A model generated the notes under the pieces. The model was given only the letters and a program-made list of their open reading frames with translations, had not been told where the DNA came from and did not search any database. Made by a program: the position numbers and the translations under genes. Positions 47,475 through 58,759 of a stretch of DNA of 64,000 nucleotides are shown here, one piece after another; position 1 is the first letter of the stretch, and every line of letters starts with the position of its first letter. Origin of the DNA: Fistularia commersonii (lineage: Eukaryota; Chordata; Actinopteri; Syngnathiformes; Fistulariidae); assembly GCA_037954325.1 (NCBI GenBank), contig JBBMNZ010000015.1, forward strand, positions 6,294,501 through 6,358,500. Reading direction: 5' to 3'.

Positions 47475-47865
47475 TTCTATTTTCAGATTTTTCAGTGAGA
47501 CCCCAGCTATTTATATTCTTATTTAAAATTAAAATTCCAGCTTACTTACACATTTTCAGGTTTTGATAAACTGACTTTGCAGCCATTTTCAGGTAAACAG
47601 GTTTCCTATGAATATGTGATGGCAATTTCTTTTATTTGTGGACATTTCTCAGGGTTTACTGTGGCATTGATAACGGGTGTGTGAAAGAAAGATTAACGGC
47701 GATTGGAAATTTAACAAAGTGAAATGAATGGAGTAAAAGTGCCATGTCGTAACTCTTTTGGGTAAAGACCCTAAAGACAGACTGATACACCCCCATTTGC
47801 GAAAAAATATGGATTTATCTGATTTTCCACAGCTTGGTTTTATTTAATAATGTATTTACTTATTT
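47475..47865. other. Gene-free sequence
   Basis: No feature recognised between the pentanucleotide repeat and the next SINE fragment. Confidence 0.6.
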
Positions 47866-47867
47866 AT

Positions 47868-48030
47868 TATTTTCTGCGATTGACTGATGATGAGTCCTGG
47901 GTATATCCCACCTCTCGCCCGATGATAAATGGGACAGGCTCCAGCATCCCCCACGACCCTGAGTACAGGATAAGCGGACGACGATGGATGGATGGATGGA
48001 TGGATGGATGGATGGATGGATGGATGGATA
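47868..48030 (+). mobile_element. SINE 3' fragment with expanded (GATG)n tail
   Basis: 3' third of the 47061 family (TCTGCGATTGACTGATGATGAGTCCTGGGTATATCCCACC ... GGGACAGGCTCCAGCATCCCCCACGACCCTGAGTACAGGATAAGCGGACGACG), followed by a pure GATG/ATGG array at 47984-48028 of about 11 units. The tail of the SINE has become a microsatellite. Confidence 0.85.
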
Positions 48031-49640
48031 TTTTTTTTTCTTTTATTTCTTTTATTTTCTGGCCTCTCAGAATCTTTCTCACAAAAATACAAAACAAACA
48101 CACAAGGACATATGTAAACAAAATCACAAATGTACCAACTCACATTCACTCGCTGATGCTGAATCCCCCAACACACAGATGGGTGTGTGTGCGTGTGTTG
48201 CCAAACAGTAACATTCATGTAAAGCACCTCCTAGTGTGCCAAAGTGCTGTTGAGCAAGGCACCACTGGTGCTGGTTGACAGCAGCCTACTGCTCATGGTT
48301 CATCCATGATGGGTTAATTTCCCCACTGGGATTTATTATTACTATTAAAGAATGGCCGTCTGATCTTGTCCCTCAAAACTTCATCTTCGGCTTGACAAAA
48401 AAGAAACGAGGAATCTCTCTAGATAAAGTAAGTGCACATCTTCATCTTTTTCATGTGAAATTTTTGCTGAAAAGAAAATATTTTTCACTATAGTAGCATT
48501 TCTATGGACACCTGTGCAGCAATCTGATCTGCATAACACGAGGGGCGTGACATACATAGGAGAGGCAACACTGCCACCTGTCGACAGATATGCACTACTG
48601 CTTATCTGCAGTGCAGCTCATGTTAGTAAAACATTGGCGCACACACATGCACGCACACTCCATCAATAAGAATAATTCCAAAAAAGGTGATATTGTGACT
48701 TGCGAAAATGTGTGTAGGCTGTGGCCTCTTTACTTATAATATTTTTTCAACCATTATTCAGTTCAACAGATAAATACAAAACAGAAAATGGAGCGGCAAA
48801 GTGTTCATTTAGTTTATTAAGTGGTTTCCTTAGACCAACATAACGGAACCCAAATGCTTCTCAGTATAAAGAGTTTGGATTATTTTCAAATACTAGGTGA
48901 TGACGTCTGGGCCGAGACATTAACATCAAATCTTTTTTTTTTCTTGCTTTTTCAGCTTCATGAGGAGAATATTAACCAGTTATTGTGTTATTCACGGTGT
49001 TTGACAGAGGTATCCATGAATTCTAATACATGAAGATGTGTGAAAAACAATAATGCAGTAAAGTCAGTAAATAAGTCATAAAACAGGTACAAAAATAAAT
49101 TGGGTGGTTTGTAAAGACTCTTCAACAGCGATTCACTGCAAAATATTTAAATAGAGGAAAGGGCTCTTTATCATTTATTTTGTTCTTTTTTAAATTACCC
49201 CCTCAACATTTCCAATATTTTACAATACTGCCAAATTGATGAAAGAAAAGGAAAAAAAAGAAAGCTTGTGCGCTTACTTTTCAGGTGTTTAAATAAAGAC
49301 AGGTGTGTATTTCTGTCTGGCCACCGGGAGGTTCATTGTGTTGGTACACAATTGAAAATAAATAATAAATAAGTCAAATAATTCATTTCTGTTTACTGCA
49401 CTGAACATGTTTGGGTCAAATAAACCAGAATAAATGTAACTTTTCTGATTATGATCAACCTTCCCCTGAATTTTTATTTACATAGCTCTACATTTGATTT
49501 CCTGGAACATCAAAAAAGTGATGTTAGGGTTCATGATGATGAGTTGTCTTATGTTTGCTGTGGTTCAGGTCCTTCAGGTTTCTATGTCACCGTAGCCAAA
49601 ATTCTAGACATACATGAAATGAGACAGAAGACACAAATAA
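48031..49640. other. Gene-free sequence
   Basis: AT-rich spacer between the TRIM gene and adck1. No gene or confident repeat recognised. Confidence 0.55.
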
Positions 49641-49644
49641 ATGA

Positions 49645-49800
49645 ATATAATAATAATAATTTATCTTTTATTAATCCCCAAGGGGAAATTCGTTCTCTAT
49701 ATAAACCCATCTTGGATTAGTATCTTCCTAAACAACACCTCAACACACTAGGAGGAGCTGGGAATTGAACCAGGAATGTTTTGTTAGAACGACAAATTGC
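49645..49800 (-). mobile_element. Short SINE with LINE-like tail
   Basis: The reverse complement begins with a B-box-like CTGGTTCAATTCCCAGCTCC (49753-49772) and ends CGAATTTCCCCTTGGGGATTAATAAAAGATAAATT (49655-49692). The end closely resembles the 3' end of the L2/Rex1-like LINE at 2570-2600 (GGAATTTTCTCCTATGGCGATCAATAAAGTATA). A tRNA-headed SINE using a LINE-type tail is the best reading. Confidence 0.6.
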
Positions 49801-49870
49801 TCTATGTACATGATAATATATATATAATATATAATATAAAAATATATTTATAGATATCTATACATATATA

Positions 49871-49933
49871 TATCCAGCCATCCATCTTACGCCGCTTATC
49901 CTGCACTCAGGGTTGTGGGGATGCTGGAGCCGA

Positions 49934-49967
<34 letters not shown>

Positions 49968-49980
49968 GTGTGTGTGTGTA
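49871..49980 (-). mobile_element. SINE 3' scrap and TA/TG microsatellite
   Basis: 49873-49933 is the reverse complement of the 47061-family 3' end (GGCTCCAGCATCCCCACAACCCTGAGTGCAGGATAAGCGGCGTAAGATGGATGGCTGG). A (TA)n(TG)n tract follows at 49934-49980. Confidence 0.8.
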
Positions 49981-50329
49981 ATAAATATACAATAATGTAC
50001 AATAATGCAACAACATGAAGAAGGAAATAGAAAAAGAAAGAAAGCTGCAATTTTGCGTTTCAATAATATCTGATGTTTCCTTCAGATTGACAAACAAACA
50101 AGCTAACAAACACAAATAACACTTGCACATATGCATTACTTTATTTATTTATCTTCAAAATAACGCGTGTTTACATTCTTCGAAAATTGTTTGACAATAC
50201 AAACCTTTTTGTCGAGCTGATATGGCCATGGCTTTGGTTCGATTTCTTGGTTATATTACGGTAGACTTTTTAGTACACATTTTCGTTTAAATTTTATTTG
50301 AAATGTTCTAAAAGTTAATTTAATGGTGG

Positions 50330-50760
50330 GTTTTTGGTCCCAGTGGTTCCGGAGCCTGTGTTTGAAAACCTTGGCTCTCGGAAAACTGAACAGCTGTGCG
50401 GGTGTGACGCACATAGAACGTCAACACTGTCGCCGGAGTTGTAGTTTTATTCTTCAAACGATAGAAATTAAACTGACCAAACGTTGTTCAGTTAAAAAAA
50501 AACACCTCCCTTTCGACAAAAAGTGCTGTTTTTATATCGTTACTTGTCAAAATATCGCTCCAGTCACGTTAGATATCGACAAACGGCGTTCACTGTCCTC
50601 CGCAGAACTACATTACCCAGAATGCCTCACTTTGAAGTCGCCACTTGTGAGGAGGTCAAAACCAAACCGGCAAGTAAGTGACAGGGAGACAGAGAAGGCA
50701 AGCGTGGAGACATTTCTCGAGTTGTTTGGGAGACGTCGATAAGGTAGATCGTGTGTTTTT
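50330..50760 (+). promoter_or_regulatory. adck1: adck1 promoter and 5' UTR region
   Basis: CpG frequency rises sharply against the AT-rich surroundings (GTGCGGGTGTGACGC, CGTCAACACTGTCGCCGG, CGTTCACTGTCCTCCGC). Two ZNF143-type motifs occur (50432-50446 reversed and 50607-50625 forward). No TATA box is placed near a start site, which fits a housekeeping mitochondrial gene. Possible splice donors for a non-coding first exon are CAA|GTAAGTG with GT at 50674 and AAG|GTAGAT with GT at 50744. Assignment to adck1 rests on position 1.6 kb upstream of its start exon and the same orientation. Confidence 0.65.
50607..50625 (+). promoter_or_regulatory. ZNF143 (SBF/Staf) binding motif
   Basis: ACTACATTACCCAGAATGC differs by only a few positions from the well-known ACTACAATTCCCAGAATGC promoter motif bound by ZNF143/Staf. 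Such sites sit close to transcription starts of vertebrate housekeeping genes. Confidence 0.85.
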
Positions 50761-52331
50761 TCCCCGGCTGACGTCGCATGTAGCCGCTATCTCGGCTGGG
50801 TTTGTTTGTCAAATCTGATAACATTTGAAGCTGAACGCTGCTCGTCATTGCATAACACACGTTGTGTTATTTAGGTAACACTTTCCACACATCGTTAGTT
50901 CACAATAAACAAATTTGTTAGATGAGATTTAGAAACGTTTAACGAAGTCTATACACTTCCCCTCACCATCAGCAAGTATTGATCGGTGATAAATTTATCT
51001 GACTTGGATTACGTGTCTATTTTGAGGAAGTAGATTTTTTTTTTCTTATTTTGCGGAAGTTATTCAACATATATTTGATTGCCATGTGAAGACAGAAACC
51101 GCAGTGAAGTCAAACTGAATCTGCACCCCTAACACCATCACAAATATGATTTATAGCATCAGTATATATGGATATGTTGTTCTTATTAATTAAGTGTTTG
51201 ATAGTCTCTATGAGGAAAAACAAGACAAAAAGGCAGATTTAGTTACATAGTTTAGTATTGATATTGCACCTATTTTAACATTTGCAGTCACGGCATGGAA
51301 ATTTTCTTTAGATGTAGTCAAGAAATTTACTCTGTCAAAGATATTACTTTAAAATGATCAATGAGTAACCACCCCTTCAAAACAGAGTGTGCAAAAAATT
51401 CTGTCAAAAACTGGCATTAATTCATTTACAGGAAACTGCTTTAAATCAATTGAGAAGTCATTTTAAGTCAACAGACCAGAATTGTATTGAAAAGGATAAG
51501 AAAACTACCAAATACCTATATATTATTACACAAAATGAAATAAAGTGAAATGAAATAAATAAATAAAAACAATTTATTAAAAAATAATTACTTTAAGTTA
51601 GCAAGAAAGTGATGAGAAAATGATAAAACAAGGCAAGAAAACAAGATAACAGTACGTCTAGACACTTCTATATTGAATATAAATGTAGTGACCTGAGATT
51701 ATAGCGTACCATTCCAAATCCATTCCAAATCTCTTACAAGAGTGTAAGATACAGACATATTTTGCAGTCCTTATTTTTCTGAGGGTTTAATTTGTTCGGC
51801 TAAAAAAAAAAGAAAATATATTAGAAAGGGCATTATTAGGCCTTGGTGATCAGGCACCCAGATTGCTTGTTGGTCAAATTTTATTTGCACATGAACTGAT
51901 GTAACACACCATTGGGGTAGATTGAAAAAAAACAAACAAACAAATAAAATGGAAAAAAACTGAAAAAAGGCCATCCATATCAAACGCAAAGTCAAAGTTT
52001 AGTAAATGCAGAGAAATTGAAAATAAAGCTTATTTCAGTTTCTCCGTATGTACTAAAAATTCAGAGGAGTCCAGAAGACATTTCCCACGATCCCACGGAG
52101 ACATGAAATAAACAAAATAACATTCATAGAGTGCAAATGAATCAAGTAAAGTGTACTTTTACATAAAATGGTAAACATTAAACTATAAGGTATAAAATTG
52201 TAAAGTATATAATATCAAGTTGGAAGAAAAGCTAAAGTATTGGACTTTTGTTTGTATTTTTAGATATAATTCCCTGATTACTAATAGTATGGGAAGTCTT
52301 AACATGGTGGTGTCCATTCCTCCTCTCCCAG
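50744..52331 (+). other. adck1: adck1 intron 1
   Basis: AT-rich sequence between the presumed 5' UTR exon and the start exon. No transposon recognised. TGACGTCG at 50769 is a CRE-like site just past the donor. Confidence 0.55.
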
Positions 52332-52471
52332 TGCCTCCAATGGCTCATCGGCTGTTCAGAGTCCCGACTCTGGCCATATCAGTGTTGGCCTCCTCAGGCT
52401 TCTACCTCTACAACAGACAGGTCGACCTCAACGACCTGAGTTTGATCCGCTTCGGACGTGCCGCTGTCACT
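52332..52471 (+). CDS. adck1: adck1 start exon (coding from 52340)
   Basis: Acceptor TCCTCTCCCAG|TGCC, ATG at 52340 eight bases into the exon, donor ACT|GTGAGTAA. It encodes 44 residues: MAHRLFRVPTLAISVLASSG, then a short spacer and DLNDLSLIRFGRAAVT, phase 0. This aligns to the vertebrate ADCK1 N-terminus, which has a basic start, a hydrophobic segment, YLY/YFY, D-x-ND, V/IRxGRA and the T before the next exon. ADCK1 is an aarF/UbiB-type atypical kinase of mitochondria linked to lipid and membrane homeostasis. The N-terminus probably targets or anchors it at the inner membrane. The kinase domain lies outside the window. Confidence 0.9.
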
Positions 52472-52530
52472 GTGAGTAATCCCGTACGTCACAACAGGGA
52501 CTGTTTGTGTCCTGAATATTTGGTCCACAG

Positions 52531-52810
52531 CAGGGGTGTCAAAACATTTTGCAAAGAGGCTCATATTTGGTGAGGTGAAAATGTGAGGGCCGACCATTCA
52601 GCCTGACATCCCGTGAACCGGTAACATTAAATGTAAAATTTTCATTAATTTTTTAATTACAAATGGCTACTTTTCATTTCTTAACACGAAACACAAATTT
52701 AAAGTGTTTTACCGAAACCACTCTGTCTGTTGAATACCACATACAATGAAGAAAAGGTCTGTCTGGAAAAATAAATGTAAATGTAAATATGAACGCATCC
52801 TTGGTCTAAT
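52531..52810 (+). mobile_element. hAT-type element fragment in adck1 intron 2
   Basis: Starts with CAGGGGTGTCAAAACATTTTGC, the common CAGGGGTGTCAAA terminal repeat of hAT-derived elements. The internal text (GGCCGACCATTCAGCCTGACATCCCGTGAACCGGTAACATTAAATG) matches 56358-56402 in the same order. No right end is found, so it is truncated. Confidence 0.75.
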
Positions 52811-53254
52811 GATAATACTCTAATTTACTCACTCATCCACCCTTTAGTCGTGACATTGACATGAAAGCAGGGGTTTGCAATCTTCCTCTTCCTGACTTCA
52901 AAATAATAATAATAATAATATATTTTTTTGTTGATTTCTTGCAAATTAATGGCAATAAAAAATGCCCAATTTTCCACAGTGCCAATGAATAGTAGCGTGG
53001 AAAAAGGGATGATACTCACAAGCTCCAGGATAATTTCTGTTTACAGATACAACAAAGCTTAGCCAGTCACTGTCTGTTATCTAATAAGGTCAAGTTAGAA
53101 ATGAAGACAAGCAGGAATTTCCATTGCAACCTAGACACAAAGAACACTTATTACCACCTCAGTGGAAAAATGTAATATTCTATTAATAATATACCACAAG
53201 CCCTCCAGTAATAGCAATATTCTTAAATTTTACTCCTGAAAAAGGCCTAGAGGA

Positions 53255-53415
53255 GAACCAACGAGAATTCATGGGCAGAGTGAAAGAGCACATGGAGATA
53301 GTTGATGTGAGACAGGAGGATGCAGAGGAGAGGGTCAGACGGAGGCAGATGATTGGTTGTGGCAATCCGACCTCCGAAGGCCATGGCCGAAAGGAGATTT
53401 GGCAAGATTCATAGT
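53255..53415 (+). mobile_element. RTE-type LINE 3' end fragment
   Basis: One plus-strand frame reads EFMGRVKEHMEIVDVRQEDA, then EERVRRRQMIGCGNP, resembling the C-terminus of the RTE elements at 16071-16367 (EDMKLVGVRKEDTENR). Only the last part of the ORF and its short tail remain. Confidence 0.7.
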
Positions 53416-53454
53416 AGCAGCTGGTCTTCCTTTATATCAGTTTTATTTAATCAT

Positions 53455-53850
53455 TTGCTTATAATTAGGTTTTTTGACTTGGCACCACCAAAACTACCAA
53501 AAATGCTATTATTTATACAATTTATAGTTGTAAAAGTTTGCAACACAACAATTATCTTGATATATTTTAGTATAGTAAAAATATATATAAATAATAAAAA
53601 TTTATAGAATAGTAAAATAATAAAAAAAATATTTATAGTAAAGATTTATATAAATTGATCGTAGTTATCTCTTTTTTTTGCTTTAGCACCACCAAAACTA
53701 CCAAAAATGCAATGATGGGTATTTTTTTCTCAGTCCCAGAATCCATTTTAAATGTTTGATAATTTATGTGATGAAAAACAACCAAATAAACAAGTCCCAA
53801 AGTTCTAAAAAGTTTGCAACACATGAATTATCTTGAGATATTTTCTGGGA
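53455..53850. repeat. Tandem duplication of a ~200-bp non-coding unit
   Basis: GGCACCACCAAAACTACCAAAAATGC (53480) recurs as AGCACCACCAAAACTACCAAAAATGC (53685), and AGTTTGCAACACA..AATTATCTTGATATATTTT (53534-53570) recurs as AGTTTGCAACACATGAATTATCTTGAGATATTTT (53811-53844). The intervening sequence is AT-rich filler. Confidence 0.8.
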
Positions 53851-54430
53851 ACTCACTTGAAGCATTAAATAAAATGATCAACAATCAGAAAAAAAGGAAA
53901 TAACTGTTATTAAATTTTGCTTATCTGTGAGGGCAAAAACAGAGGACATGATGATCTTAACATAGTGATACCCCACGCCTGTATTTTTACTTTTCTATGC
54001 ACCTTGAAATGTTGCAGGGAAACACAACCTTTCTTCCCTACAGCATTATGTCTGAAGTGCTTTTTAATATCCTTTTTTTTCCCCCTGCAAAGCCCCCCGA
54101 GGACTACATCATGTACATTTTCTGTCATAATACAGAGGCCATGCTCCAGCAGTCTTGCATGGCAGTGACTGTTCAAATAATACACGTGTCTAGGAGGAAT
54201 TTTTAGTTTCTGGAGTTATGACCAACCTTCATGTCATTGTTCCCCCGATTCTTTGTCTTCAAACTATATAGTGGACATCGCTGGAAATGTGTCCAGATAA
54301 GGCACCTAATGTCAATTTCAGGATTGGTTTACACCGTCATGCTTTTTTTTCTTTTTTCTTTTTCTTTTATTATTATTAACTTTTTTTTTGTTTTGTTTTC
54401 ATCTCCCAACACACTTCTGTTTACTTGCAG

Positions 54431-54514
54431 ACAGCCATCATCAGCTACGACTATATGACCGCTTTCAAACATGTGGAAAGTGACACCGAGGAGTACTGGG
54501 CCCTCAAGTCCAAG
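54431..54514 (+). CDS. adck1: adck1 second coding exon
   Basis: An 84-nt phase-0 exon between TTACTTGCAG and GTAGAT, encoding 28 residues starting TAIISYDYMTAFK and ending EEYWALKSK. It matches the ADCK1 segment with ISYDYLT followed by an E-E-Y motif and LRSK. Together with the previous exon it gives residues 1-72. The following exon, which in vertebrates carries the RGTFIKVGQH region of the UbiB KxGQ motif, was not found up to 64000. Confidence 0.9.
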
Positions 54515-54844
54515 GTAGATACACACTCGTTGAATTTGGTCAACACACACCAAGTGCATTTACTACTGCTGTACAGAGATATAATATGCATTTATTTTTC
54601 TGATCCATGGTTAAGCAGTGCATGAAAATGTTCAATACAATCTTTAGAACTGCTTCAGTATTTCATTCTTTTATAGAATGGCGATGTCAAATTAAAAATA
54701 AAACAATGAAACTTGGAGTTTTTGAACAAAGAAATCATATAAATATACAGTGATGGTAAAGAGGAATCCTTGAATCCTTCAAATCTAGCTAAAATGGGTA
54801 ATTTTAAATGCCTTTTTTTGGCGTATTTTTAGTTTTCCACAGGG

Positions 54845-54851
54845 TATATAT

Positions 54852-54902
<51 letters not shown>
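54845..54902. repeat. (TA)n microsatellite
   Basis: About 58 bp of TA with one phase slip at 54861-54864. Confidence 0.98.
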
Positions 54903-54905
<3 letters not shown>

Positions 54906-55820
54906 AGATATATGTTGGATATTTTAATGAATGCTGGGCTTATGCCTTACAATTTATGACTTAAACCGAAAGTCGGAAGGAAATCTTAACAGTCAATTAT
55001 CAAGTGAAAGGTGGTAATCTTTCTTAGGGTGTTACGACAATATCTAACGTGTTTGAAATTATAGCAAGTTGACGTAACACCATCAACAATCAATAGATAA
55101 GCTTGAAACCTGGAAGACAAAAATTTGCCATTGTGGTCTTTGTGGCATGGATGAACGTGAACGGCGAATGATGTCCCAGTCAGGAGAAGCTGCAGATGGT
55201 GGAGTTGCGAGTAGAACAGCCCAGCATGTACAATGTTGACCCTGCAACATATCCCGACCGAGTGGTGAAGGAAATAATCTAGTTGCAGTTTTCCACAAGT
55301 CTTTTTCCAAGTCTTTTCAAACTCTTTAGATGTGAGATCCAGAGTCATTTTAAAATCTCTAGGCTGACACTTAAAACTCTACAAACTAGTCTCTAGATGT
55401 GAGCTGATGTGAGAGCTTAGTTTTACACGAGTCTTTGGATGCATGGGTGGCATTAGGGTGACTGCCAATGGTGGAGGAGGACGTCGAATGATTTGAGAAG
55501 GCATTGCCTAAATTGGTCAAAAAAAAAAATTCAGATGAAACCAAAACAGACATCAAAATGCTGATTGATATACCCACACGGGTGATATTTGTAGGGGAGT
55601 CCCATTAATAGGATGAAGGTAATTACAGTGAATGTCTGATTGGAGGGCCGACCTGATTGGTTTTGCTCTGTGTTTGCCGAAAGGCCAGAGGCAGGCAGGT
55701 TCACTCGGGAGACAGTGCTTAAAAGGTCAGAGACCACCTGCTCTGGAAGCAAGTGAACAGAGAGCTCTACTGCCGCAATAGAGTTGCAGTCAACCTTGAA
55801 GAGCATGGTTCAGCATGGCT

Positions 55821-55821
<1 letters not shown>

Positions 55822-55862
<41 letters not shown>
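55822..55862. repeat. (CA)n microsatellite
   Basis: Pure ACAC tract followed by decayed CAAAAACACACACAAACACAC to 55890. Confidence 0.98.
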
Positions 55863-55866
<4 letters not shown>

Positions 55867-56284
55867 CACACACAAACACACACACAAACACCAGTATCTG
55901 CGCACTCACATGCATTCAGTATGCCTCTTGAGTCTTGCCGGCCAAGCCTGGCTAAACATGCTGATTACAATTAATGCACGTTGTAGATTTAATACAGAAA
56001 GGAGGTTCACCTCCTTAATTGTTATGAAGCAAGTCAAAAGCAAAAGCGGCTCAGTGTTTGTTTACCGTCTTCACACTGCAGAATTTTCTCGCATGCAATT
56101 TCCAAGGGACAAGAGGGAGAGCTGAAAGATCACGTAGCGCGTGGTATTTTGTACTGGACTTCTAAATCCCATTGCTCTGGATATTCTTTACTTCCTATGT
56201 TTAAATGGCTTAATTCAAAATACAATTGTACTGCTCAGCTTAATATTTCAAACAGAAATTTAAAACCCTCTACCCATGATCTGA

Positions 56285-57035
56285 CTGTGTCAGGTTTCAA
56301 AGTACCCAAACTTTTTGCAAAGAGGACCATATTTTTGTAAGGTGAAATGTGTCAGGACCAACCATTCAGCCTGACATTCTTCGAACCATTAACATTAAAT
56401 GCAAATGAACTACTTCATTATTTTTATTATTTTTATGTTTTTTTGCAAATGGCATACTTTTCATGTCTTAACACAGAACAGAAATCTAAAGTTTTACCAA
56501 AATCTTTTATATTTGAATACCAAATGAAATGAGGAAAAAGTCTGACTAGAAAAAAAAAAAACATTTCAGAAAGATTAAACATATCTAGGTTCATTTCAAA
56601 CATAACATATTATTCACTATTAAGTGGTCTCTATGAACTTCTAAATTCAAAACATGTGAATAGGAAAATAACACTAACAGAAATACAAAACATTGAGGGC
56701 CGTATAAATCCTTGTATTACTTGGCATCAAAAGGAGAAATGCAGTGATTTTCATTATTTCAATTTTAGATTCAGACCAAAAATATGAACTAGAAAAATGG
56801 GTTGCCGGACCAAATTAGATTTTAATATTTAATTTGTCAGGTTTACAAGACCCAGTTTGATTGTATTGCATCCACTGGTGAAATATAAAATAGCTTTTTG
56901 TACAATGTGTTTTGTATTGTGGTCAACAGTGTTAGCGGACGCATATTATTGATTTCATGACAGAGGCCACGGGCCAAATGCAGCCTGTGTTCAAATTTAC
57001 ACTGGCCCGTGGCCTCTTTGGCCATGCCTGAAGTA
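56285..57035 (+). mobile_element. hAT-type element, second copy
   Basis: Shares ACTTTTTGCAAAGAGG, CCAACCATTCAGCCTGACATTC and TTGAATACCAAATGAAATGAGGAAAAAGTCTG with 52531-52800. It continues beyond the truncated first copy to GCCGGACCAAATTAGA, GGGCCAAATGCAGCC and a degenerate end near GGCCATGCCTG (57020-57030). Terminal repeats are worn, so both boundaries are approximate. No coding capacity. Confidence 0.65.
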
Positions 57036-57582
57036 CGTCTTTCAGACAGTGGCTATGAAGACTTTTGTGGATATGAATGCAGTGTTGCATTTCGATTAAA
57101 AATATATATTTGCAGATAAAATTTAGGGGAAGGATTATTTTTTAAGTCTACCAGTTTTTGCCACATTCTCCCAGTGGGGGGGAAGAAAAGAAATTGAGCT
57201 TTTTCTTAAATAAGTGAATTTATATAAGATGTGTCTCTTTTCTGCTGTCAGGTGTAATCCCAGTCTCTGAAAACTGCGAAATGCGAACATAGTTTGAAAG
57301 ACATTGATTATATGAAGCATAATGTTCTGCTGTTGCTGCTAAAGTAAAACATTATGTCTGGTGAAAGATACTTGTACAGAATTCAACTCAAGAACTCATC
57401 TTTAAATGCTGTTGGTCAGACGACAAAGCTCCATTCAAATAATTGTTTTTTTCTCTGCTAAAAAAAAACACAATCAAGTTAATAAAGTCCACATGTTGGG
57501 GTGCAAATAAATGTATGATATCAGCTCCTCAACTCTTTCTTTAGGGTCAAATCATCCGGTTCCTTACAAAAAACCCTTTTTA

Positions 57583-57648
57583 CATTGCTTTGGATAAGCG
57601 GCATTGGATAAAAGCATCTGCTAAATGACTGTAATGTAATGTAACTGT
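57583..57648 (+). mobile_element. SINE/LINE 3' tail scrap with (TGTAA)n
   Basis: TTTGGATAAGCGGCATTGGATAAAAGCATCTGCTAAATGACTGTAATGTAATGTAAC is the tail shared by many fish SINEs and their partner LINEs, ending in TGTAA repeats. Only this tail is present. Confidence 0.75.
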
Positions 57649-57949
57649 ACATCATTTGCAGCATTTTCATACTTTCTTATAAAATTGTTAGTCCAAGTTA
57701 CTAGCAGAGAAATATCAAAGTAGAGAATAATATATATTGTTTTTTTTTTCCTTGTAAACTGCAGGGTTATTATTGCACATAGAGGAATATGAATATTTGT
57801 TCCACAAATCACCTAAATGAAAAAAAAAACATCAAGCAGATGAAACTTTGAAATGTTTGAAAGGAAGGATAGCCGTCTATACTGCTGCGGCGCTGCTTTG
57901 TGAAATTGGATCATGTAGAAGAAGGCAGATGATTTGCCTGATTACCCAA

Positions 57950-58757
57950 GCTTTGAGGAGATTAAACTACGCACCGGCGATATTGACAAGTCTCGCGGTG
58001 CACACGCATGGACCCGACTGATTCACTGATTATTTTGTTATCCAGACTCTAAGATCATGCAAACTCCATTACTAATTATTCACTAGTGCATTCTTTTTTG
58101 CCGTTGTTTGGAATGGTACAATATGTCTCGCGTACCCAAATAGGTCAGGATTTTTCACATTGGCCGGAAAAACAATTGCAAGAATGAACAACGCCAGATA
58201 AAAGGGATTGTCATTTTATAAAATGGATAATTCAGATTTTTTTTTTTCAAGGTTCAAGACTCAAGACTTTTAGTGTTGTAGTAAGAATATGGTGATTCAG
58301 ACGATGCAAATTTAATTCTTACTTTGTACACTCCCTTTACAGCAGACCAAGAGCAATGGAAAAAATATGTGACAATTACACTAGACAATATGGTAACACA
58401 CAACAGTATGGGAGACAGAGGGGAAAAATGGATGAAAATATAAAATAAATTAAAAAAAAAGATCATTTCCCCTAATATTCTAAAGCATTTGTATTTTTGT
58501 TACATCTTTCAAAATCATTTCAATATCTTCTTTTCTTGCAACACAACAGTATGTGAGAAAGATGATAAAAAATTATAATTTCCCATGATAATTTAAAACA
58601 TTTGTGTTTTTGAGGAGCTTAAACTACGTAAGTCTCGCACTCATATGCATTTGACTGATTCATCGTTTATGATGTCGTTTCGTTATCTACACTGTCAGAT
58701 CATATAAACGCCATTATTGGTTATTCACAAGTGATGGATTTCATCATTTGTCGTGTT
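57950..58757. repeat. Duplicated non-coding block, units 1 and 2a
   Basis: 57955-58090 and 58613-58757 match (TTTGAGGAG..TTAAACTACG, AAGTCTCGC, TGACTGATTCA, GTTATC..ACT..AGATCAT). 58090-58560 matches 60462-60905 (see that entry). 58398-58500 is partly repeated at 58548-58612 (ACAACAGTATG.GAGA, TTTCCC.TAAT, AAGCATTTGT). The block is a worn tandem array of about 0.65-kb units. Confidence 0.75.
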
Positions 58758-58759
58758 TA

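Noticed and set aside
47850..48278. Long frames with WMDG repeats
   Set aside because: Produced by the (GATG)n tail of a SINE.
50323..50742. 139-codon frame over the adck1 promoter
   Set aside because: Spans the CpG-rich promoter and ZNF143 motif; the recognised ADCK1 start is at 52340 and the frame has no family resemblance.
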